A stretch of DNA of 64,000 nt from positions 62,001 through 126,000 of the forward strand of contig SBHC01000038.1 in assembly GCA_006226375.1 (NCBI GenBank), given 5' to 3'. Below are positions 59,616 through 64,000 of this stretch, piece after piece. The position numbers and the translations under genes were made by a program. This stretch comes from Deltaproteobacteria bacterium. GTDB taxonomy: Bacteria; Myxococcota_C; UBA6777. How positions within the stretch are numbered: the stretch's first letter is position 1; every line of letters begins with the position of its first letter. The notes beneath the pieces are model-generated. The model was not told where the DNA came from. It was given only the letters and a program-made list of their open reading frames with translations, and made no database searches.

Positions 59616-60314
59616 CTTACTTTCTCCCTCTCTATCTTGCTGCTGTTCTCTTGGACACACTTGAACCTGTGCCCTGTTGTTCTACCTGTCTCCGGTTAAG
59701 ATTGCGTTGATCTATGAAACCTTTGGTGCTCGAGGTTTTATGCCTCTCTAAGCAAAATGCGATCCAATGCTTTGAGACTTTTCTGTCTCTGTTGGTGTTT
59801 GGATGGAGGGGTTGTTTTTTATCTGCGGCTTTGGTTTGGAGATACAGGTTTGTATGTTGATCACTTTCTTGTGAAAGATTGACTCTCTGGACCTTCTTGT
59901 TGTATGGAGGCAAGCTCCAGGCGAGGGAAGATTTTGCGCATGGGGTATTGGGTTGGCTCCAGAGTTCATGGTGGAGCTTGGGCCGTATGTACAAGCCTTC
60001 CGGGTTTGTTCCCTCCATGCCAGAGCAGACTTCTCGTGCATCTAAGGTTGGCAGGCGAGCTAGTCTCGTGTATAGAGAGAGGTTGCACGTTCTGGGGTTC
60101 CAGTTGCTTCCAGGCTTTTCGGGTCTTGCCTTTTGGCGTTTGTCTGGAAGAGAGAGTGCGTGGCTGTGGTTGAGGAGATTCTTTTCACGCTGTCTGATTT
60201 GGGCAGTACACAGTCCTGAGAGTTGAAGAGATGTGCAACGACAACACGTTGCATTCACCCTAACGAAGTGGTTGTGTCTCCAGGAGCAGGCTCAATCGAA
60301 ACGAGAGGCATACG
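59616..60314. other. Intergenic region, ~700 bases, without a convincing gene
   Basis: Frames in both directions run for 60 to 200 codons but have no ribosome site, no recognisable domain and skewed composition, so I do not call them. The promoter of dapA and the CBS operon must lie here. No tRNA-like cloverleaf or known RNA is seen. Confidence 0.5.
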
Positions 60315-61187
60315 ATGTTTGAAGGAGTTTTTACTGCAATTGCGACCCCCTTTACCTCCGACGGTCAAGTGGATACTTCCGCGCTGACCAAGATGGTGGA
60401 GTTCCAGATCGAAGGTGGCGTGGACGGCTTTGTTCCGGTCGGTACGACGGGAGAGTCTCCCACCTTGCGTGTGGATGAGCACCTGGAAGTGATTCGCACG
60501 GTGGTCAAGGCAGCCCAAGGCAAAGCGAAGATTATCGCGGGAACCGGTGCGAACAGCACAGACGAAGCCTTGGAGTTGACCCAAAAGGCGATCGACATGG
60601 GTGTAGACGGCACATTGCAAGTCACTCCTTACTACAACAAACCTTCCGACGAAGGCCTGGTGGCGCACTTTGCAGCGGTGGCTGACCTCGGTACGCCGAT
60701 CGTTCTGTACAATGTTCCGGGCCGTGCTGGGCGTGAGATCTCCCTGGACGCTGTGCGTCAACTGAGCTCTCACCCGAATGTGGTAGCGATCAAAGAAGCC
60801 GCTCCTGATAGCGTGTCTCGTGTTTGTATGATTCGTGACTTCTGCGACCTCGATATCCTCTCCGGTGATGACCCCGTGACCATTCCGATGATGGTGAGTG
60901 GCGCCAAAGGTGTGATCAGTGTAGCTTCCAACGTGGTGCCCAAGCTTGTAAGCAAGATGGTGCACAAAGCTCTCGCAGGAGAGTGGGCCGAAGCTGCAGA
61001 GATGCACCAAACCAACAACCGCTTGTTCCTCGGTCTCTTGGGGATGGATGTAAATCCCTTGCCCATCAAGACTGCCCTCGCGATGTTGGGCCACTGTGAA
61101 GAGGTATTCCGCTTGCCGATGTGTCGTATGTCCGATGCCAAGCGTAAAGAGATGAAGACTCTCTTGGGTGAGTACAGCCTCCTCTAA
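60315..61187 (+). CDS. dapA: 4-hydroxy-tetrahydrodipicolinate synthase
   Basis: 290 residues, standard length. TIM-barrel aldolase of the DHDPS family. The catalytic Lys is in VVAIKEAAPD, the Tyr that relays protons is in VLYNVPGRAGR, and the pyruvate-binding GTTGES motif is present (VPVGTTGESPTL). The Arg after the Tyr (PGR) that binds the dicarboxylate is kept, which supports DapA over other family members. It condenses pyruvate and aspartate semialdehyde in lysine and peptidoglycan precursor synthesis. GAGG is a few bases before the ATG. No other dap gene lies nearby. Confidence 0.93.
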   Translation: MFEGVFTAIATPFTSDGQVDTSALTKMVEFQIEGGVDGFVPVGTTGESPTLRVDEHLEVIRTVVKAAQGKAKIIAGTGANSTDEALELTQKAIDMGVDGTLQVTPYYNKPSDEGLVAHFAAVADLGTPIVLYNVPGRAGREISLDAVRQLSSHPNVVAIKEAAPDSVSRVCMIRDFCDLDILSGDDPVTIPMMVSGAKGVISVASNVVPKLVSKMVHKALAGEWAEAAEMHQTNNRLFLGLLGMDVNPLPIKTALAMLGHCEEVFRLPMCRMSDAKRKEMKTLLGEYSLL

Positions 61188-61241
61188 TTCGCGTTTCTGC
61201 TCTCCTCCTCTTCTTCCCGTTTGATGGTTTGCTTTCCTTCT

Positions 61242-62573
61242 CTATCCTTCATACATCAGCAACTCTCGCCACCATGGGTCATTGGAGTCCTTGGGCGAAA
61301 GGGCCATGGCATACCCTCCGCTGAGGTAGATCTCTACGCCGCCGCGTTGGGGAGGTGCTGGCCAGAACATGATGGGATCGGGCAAGTCGTGAGGGACGAC
61401 AAAGACCGGCTGATTGGGCTGCTCTGGCGTGCCGAAATCGACATCGTAGATTGGGAACCGGGTGAAGTTGTTGCAGTAGGGAAGCGTCGGACGACGGCCG
61501 TGCATGGCTGCGTAGTCTACGGGGGTTCGCAGCACCTTGTGGTGCATCAACTCTTTGGTGAGATGAATGTAACGAGTGAGTTCAGGGGATGGCTTCTGGA
61601 GGTAAGGCTGAAGCGCATCGTGGGTTCGCGCTGCCAAAGTCCCCAATGTATCGGTTGGGGTGTAGGTTGCGCCAGGAGCGACAAACGCTGCGTTGCCCAC
61701 AAACGAAGAGGGGATCTCTGGGATGCGTAGCCGCGTGTCCAGAACGACCGCTTGTTTGCAAACGGTGTCAGGAGCGTGCTTCAAGAGCCTGGATGTAAGC
61801 AGAGAGACGTGGGCGACAAGAACGTCGTTGGTGCCAAGGTCGTTGCGTTGGCTCTCTTCTCTGGCGGTCTCTTTGAGTCGTGTGAGACCTTCTTCGCTGA
61901 GCCAGAACGGACCCTTTCGAATGTTATGGCGACCAAAGACAAGAAACGGAAGCAGTCTTAGCATCTTCCACGGTGAAAGCTTGGGCCAACCTTTGTCCTC
62001 TGCGGCTTGGATGACCTCCGGTTTGGGACGTATGGGAAGTTCGGGAAAGAGGGTTTGGTCGAGCAGCGGAGAGTTCTCGATGGGAAGGCCTCGTGTTAAC
62101 CGGCTCCAATGATGGATCATCGTGTAGAAACTTTGTCCATCCATGAGGGTGTGAACACAAGAGACTGCCAGAACGTAGCCGTCGGTAAGGGGTGTTACTT
62201 GCACGCTTATCCCGGCAGAACGGCCTTTTTTGAACTGTCGTTTGGAGAGAGGAGCAGCAAACGACTTGGCGAGGGGCAGGTTGGTCTCAAAGTCTTTGAG
62301 GGTGTGCTCTGAGGGTGGAGCGACGTAAAACGGTAGACCAGCGTTGTTGCAGAGAACGCGCTTGTTGTCTTCCACACGCCCCGCGAGGTGAGGATAGTGT
62401 TCCAGGACTTGACGAAGCCCTTCTTGCATGGCTTCTACATTGAGCGGCTCACGAAACAGCCAGGTTCCTCGCAAGACCAGCGTTTGGTTGACTTTGTCAA
62501 AGATTCCAAACTCCCAAGGCTCACGCTGTGGTGGGTTGTTGGCCTGGATCCACGTCTCTGATGGCTTTGACAT
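61242..62573 (-). CDS. BAHD-like acyl-CoA acyltransferase
   Basis: 443 residues, the usual size of BAHD enzymes. The catalytic HTLMDG (H-x-x-x-D) lies at residue ~141 and the structural motif YDVDFGTPEQP (BAHD D-F-G-W-G, here D-F-G-T-P) near residue ~376. The order and spacing of the two motifs match BAHD acyltransferases, which move acyl groups from CoA to alcohols or amines. Condensation domains also have an HHxxxD motif but lack the DFG segment, so they are less likely. The N-terminal LRGTWLFREPLNVEAMQEGL also fits. BAHD enzymes are mainly plant and fungal. The acceptor is unknown. The start at 62571-62573 has only a weak upstream site. Confidence 0.7.
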   Translation of the reverse strand: MSKPSETWIQANNPPQREPWEFGIFDKVNQTLVLRGTWLFREPLNVEAMQEGLRQVLEHYPHLAGRVEDNKRVLCNNAGLPFYVAPPSEHTLKDFETNLPLAKSFAAPLSKRQFKKGRSAGISVQVTPLTDGYVLAVSCVHTLMDGQSFYTMIHHWSRLTRGLPIENSPLLDQTLFPELPIRPKPEVIQAAEDKGWPKLSPWKMLRLLPFLVFGRHNIRKGPFWLSEEGLTRLKETAREESQRNDLGTNDVLVAHVSLLTSRLLKHAPDTVCKQAVVLDTRLRIPEIPSSFVGNAAFVAPGATYTPTDTLGTLAARTHDALQPYLQKPSPELTRYIHLTKELMHHKVLRTPVDYAAMHGRRPTLPYCNNFTRFPIYDVDFGTPEQPNQPVFVVPHDLPDPIMFWPAPPQRGGVEIYLSGGYAMALSPKDSNDPWWRELLMYEG

Positions 62574-62742
62574 TGCTTTTCGACCCTACATCCTATTCCT
62601 ACCTACCAATGTTCCATGCCATCGACGTGTTCGTAGCATTCTCACGTCGCTTGGATGAAACAAGCCATTCATTCCGGGAGGAAGGATACTTGGTTTGTTG
62701 GTCTTTGGCTATGCTTGGACGTGGAGTGTGGAGAAGGTGTGC

Positions 62743-64000
62743 TTAGTTTTCTTTGAGGGGAGGGCGGTTGGGGTGGAAGGGAACGCGGTCCCAGTAACGT
62801 TTGTTGGCTGGAACGTACAACAAACGGTAAATGGAGTAGCTTTGTGACACCCGACGAGCGTAGTGGCGTGTTTGCTTAATGCCGATGGACTCGACCCATT
62901 TGTCGTACGGTGACTTCCCATACCAACGAAGCCATCGTCGAACCCTATGAGCCCCTGCGTTGTAGGCTCCTGCAATCAGAGGGATCTGACTTTTGAAGGT
63001 GTTGGCCAGACGTCGGAGGTGGTGTACGCCTAAGGAAATGTTGTGCTTGGCCAGGAACAAGTCACTGGGCTTGAGCTTGCGTTTCCATTCCAGCGACTTC
63101 GCCTCGTTCCGTGCGGTCGATACGAGCAGTTGCATCAATCCATAGGCGTTGGAACTGGACAAAACGCCTTCCTGGAAAGCGCTCTCTTCTCGCATGATGG
63201 CGTAGGCAATGGCCGGGTGGACTTTGTCGCGTTGTGTCGAAGCTTCCACGATCGGCCAAAACGGTCGGGAGTAGCTAAGGTACCAGGTCCGCAACGTGGA
63301 ACGTTGTATCGGGTAGCGACCTGCGATGATGCCCCGACCACGGAAGGTCATGTTGGCTGGGTAATACACCTCTGCCAGATGGAACAACAACGCCAGCAGC
63401 TCTGCGCCAGGGTCTTTGCGCCGACCGCAGAAGCGTTTCTTGCTCTTGGGGTTGAAGGTTCGACAATAACGAAGTCGGTACCATTCGGCGCCAGCATCGC
63501 TTTTGAGTCCAAGGCGCAAAAGCTCCAAACCTCGGAGGTAATGGGAGTTGTCGAGATAAGGCGCAGGGACGCCGTCGTACAATTGCGCCAGCTGCATATC
63601 GGTTGGAGGTTGTTCGGGAATTGGCCCCCACGGGAGGATGTTAAACCAACGTTTCTTCCGGATCTTGCGAGGAATGCAGCGAAGCTTTCCTTTCACATGC
63701 TTCCATCGACAGCGACGAATCCGCCATCGCTTCCCGGTGTAGCGACGCAGCTGTGAAAGCGCCAGGAAGCTGTAGTAGTGAAGCGGGTATTTTCGCAACA
63801 ACCGCTCGTACATTTGTATCACTTTCTTGCGGTTGCCTCGTTGACGTCGACCGGCAATGGCTTGCGCTCGGGCAGCGTAGTACAGCGCCGCGGGTGCGTA
63901 CTTGTACCGACGATACCGTCGATAGAATCGAGTTAACAGACCGACCGCCTTGTCCCATTTTCCATACTTGTAAGCCTGGTAGGCCAGGCGCCAACTCGCT
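62743..64000 (-). CDS. Soluble lytic transglycosylase, SLT70-like (5' end outside window)
   Basis: The frame is open to the window's end, so the N-terminus is missing; the visible part is 419 residues. Residues near the start are TPR/superhelical (AYQAYKYGKWDKAVGLL, APAALYYAARAQAIAG) as in the ring-shaped U domain of Slt70. The catalytic SLT domain lies in the last ~170 residues: acid Glu in AIMREESAFQ, then SNAYGLMQLLVSTAR (the S-x-x-G-L-M-Q motif), and IAGAYNAGAHRVRRW. It should cleave peptidoglycan between MurNAc and GlcNAc. An internal GTG at 63822 is probably not the start. The many Arg and Tyr residues give a very basic protein. Confidence 0.9.
   Translation of the reverse strand, partial: ASWRLAYQAYKYGKWDKAVGLLTRFYRRYRRYKYAPAALYYAARAQAIAGRRQRGNRKKVIQMYERLLRKYPLHYYSFLALSQLRRYTGKRWRIRRCRWKHVKGKLRCIPRKIRKKRWFNILPWGPIPEQPPTDMQLAQLYDGVPAPYLDNSHYLRGLELLRLGLKSDAGAEWYRLRYCRTFNPKSKKRFCGRRKDPGAELLALLFHLAEVYYPANMTFRGRGIIAGRYPIQRSTLRTWYLSYSRPFWPIVEASTQRDKVHPAIAYAIMREESAFQEGVLSSSNAYGLMQLLVSTARNEAKSLEWKRKLKPSDLFLAKHNISLGVHHLRRLANTFKSQIPLIAGAYNAGAHRVRRWLRWYGKSPYDKWVESIGIKQTRHYARRVSQSYSIYRLLYVPANKRYWDRVPFHPNRPPLKEN

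Noticed and set aside
59879-60226. 115-codon Trp-rich plus-strand frame
   Set aside because: No ribosome site and no recognisable domain; too weak to list as a gene.
59632-60258. Long minus-strand frame between the CBS gene and dapA
   Set aside because: Extends across the start of the CBS gene, without ribosome site or domain; composition is not coding-like.
1-64000. CRISPR array, prophage or insertion sequence
   Set aside because: No regular spacer-repeat unit, transposase, integrase or terminal inverted repeats were found; the repeats present lie inside coding genes.

Overview
The window reads as about 64 kb of chromosome from a member of the Myxococcota or a close deltaproteobacterial relative. 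The evidence is taxon-typical content: a MYXO-CTERM-like C-terminal sorting tag on a secreted glycosidase (46389-48737), a lipoprotein with fourteen 43-residue Cys repeats (52200-55109), two Ser/Thr kinases, two large membrane class III nucleotide cyclases, two enzymes fused to cyclic-nucleotide-binding domains, and many hypothetical lipoproteins. Base composition looks moderate for this group. Genes are densely packed on both strands. I found no rRNA, tRNA, insertion sequence, phage or CRISPR array.

Layout. 1-1.1 kb: C-terminal part of a PEP-utilizing (rifampin phosphotransferase/PEP synthase-like) enzyme cut by the window edge, plus a small ORF. 1.1-6.4 kb (minus): probable operon of a saccharopine-dehydrogenase/trans-acting enoyl reductase-like protein, a cNMP-binding/acetoacetate decarboxylase-like fusion, a flavin amine-oxidase-superfamily enzyme and an APH-type kinase. 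6.9-10.8 kb: a small zinc-ribbon-like protein, a hypothetical, a beta-propeller lipoprotein, and convergent MaoC and enoyl-CoA hydratase genes. 11-13.9 kb: a divergent catalase-superfamily protein, then a secreted thioredoxin-fold protein whose reading frame is interrupted by a UGA that I read as selenocysteine. 14-21 kb: cyclase, Ser/Thr kinase, SNase-like protein and a 7TM tandem cyclase. 21-27.6 kb: an MDR reductase, a Glu-rich regulator-like protein, then a phosphate cluster (SixA, Ppx/GppA, a Lys/Ala histone-like protein, PPK2). 27.6-33.8 kb: a possible broken beta-barrel gene, a cNMP-patatin lipase, a YtrA-type GntR/ABC operon with palindromic operators, and an alpha/beta hydrolase followed by a terminator. 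34-41 kb: a very large secreted protein, an SDR and a MalT/LuxR regulator. 41-49 kb: secreted Cys-rich proteins, a degenerate 5'-nucleotidase fused to a beta-barrel-like region, a membrane protein and the GH/PKD/CBM9-like enzyme. 49-56 kb: AraC/GyrI regulator, amidase, TfoX-N protein, Cys-repeat lipoprotein, TerC. 56-64 kb: type II thioesterase, pseudo-AAA/Ser-Thr kinase fusion, CBS protein, dapA, a BAHD-like acyltransferase and a lytic transglycosylase cut by the window end.

The most striking object is at 12960-13937: a bacterial protein whose C-terminal half resembles the N-terminal thioredoxin-like domain of animal selenoprotein P. It has a UxxC motif encoded by an in-frame TGA at 13599-13601, and a bacterial SECIS-like hairpin starts four bases later. 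A second theme is cyclic-nucleotide signalling: two class III cyclases and two cNMP-domain enzyme fusions lie within 30 kb.
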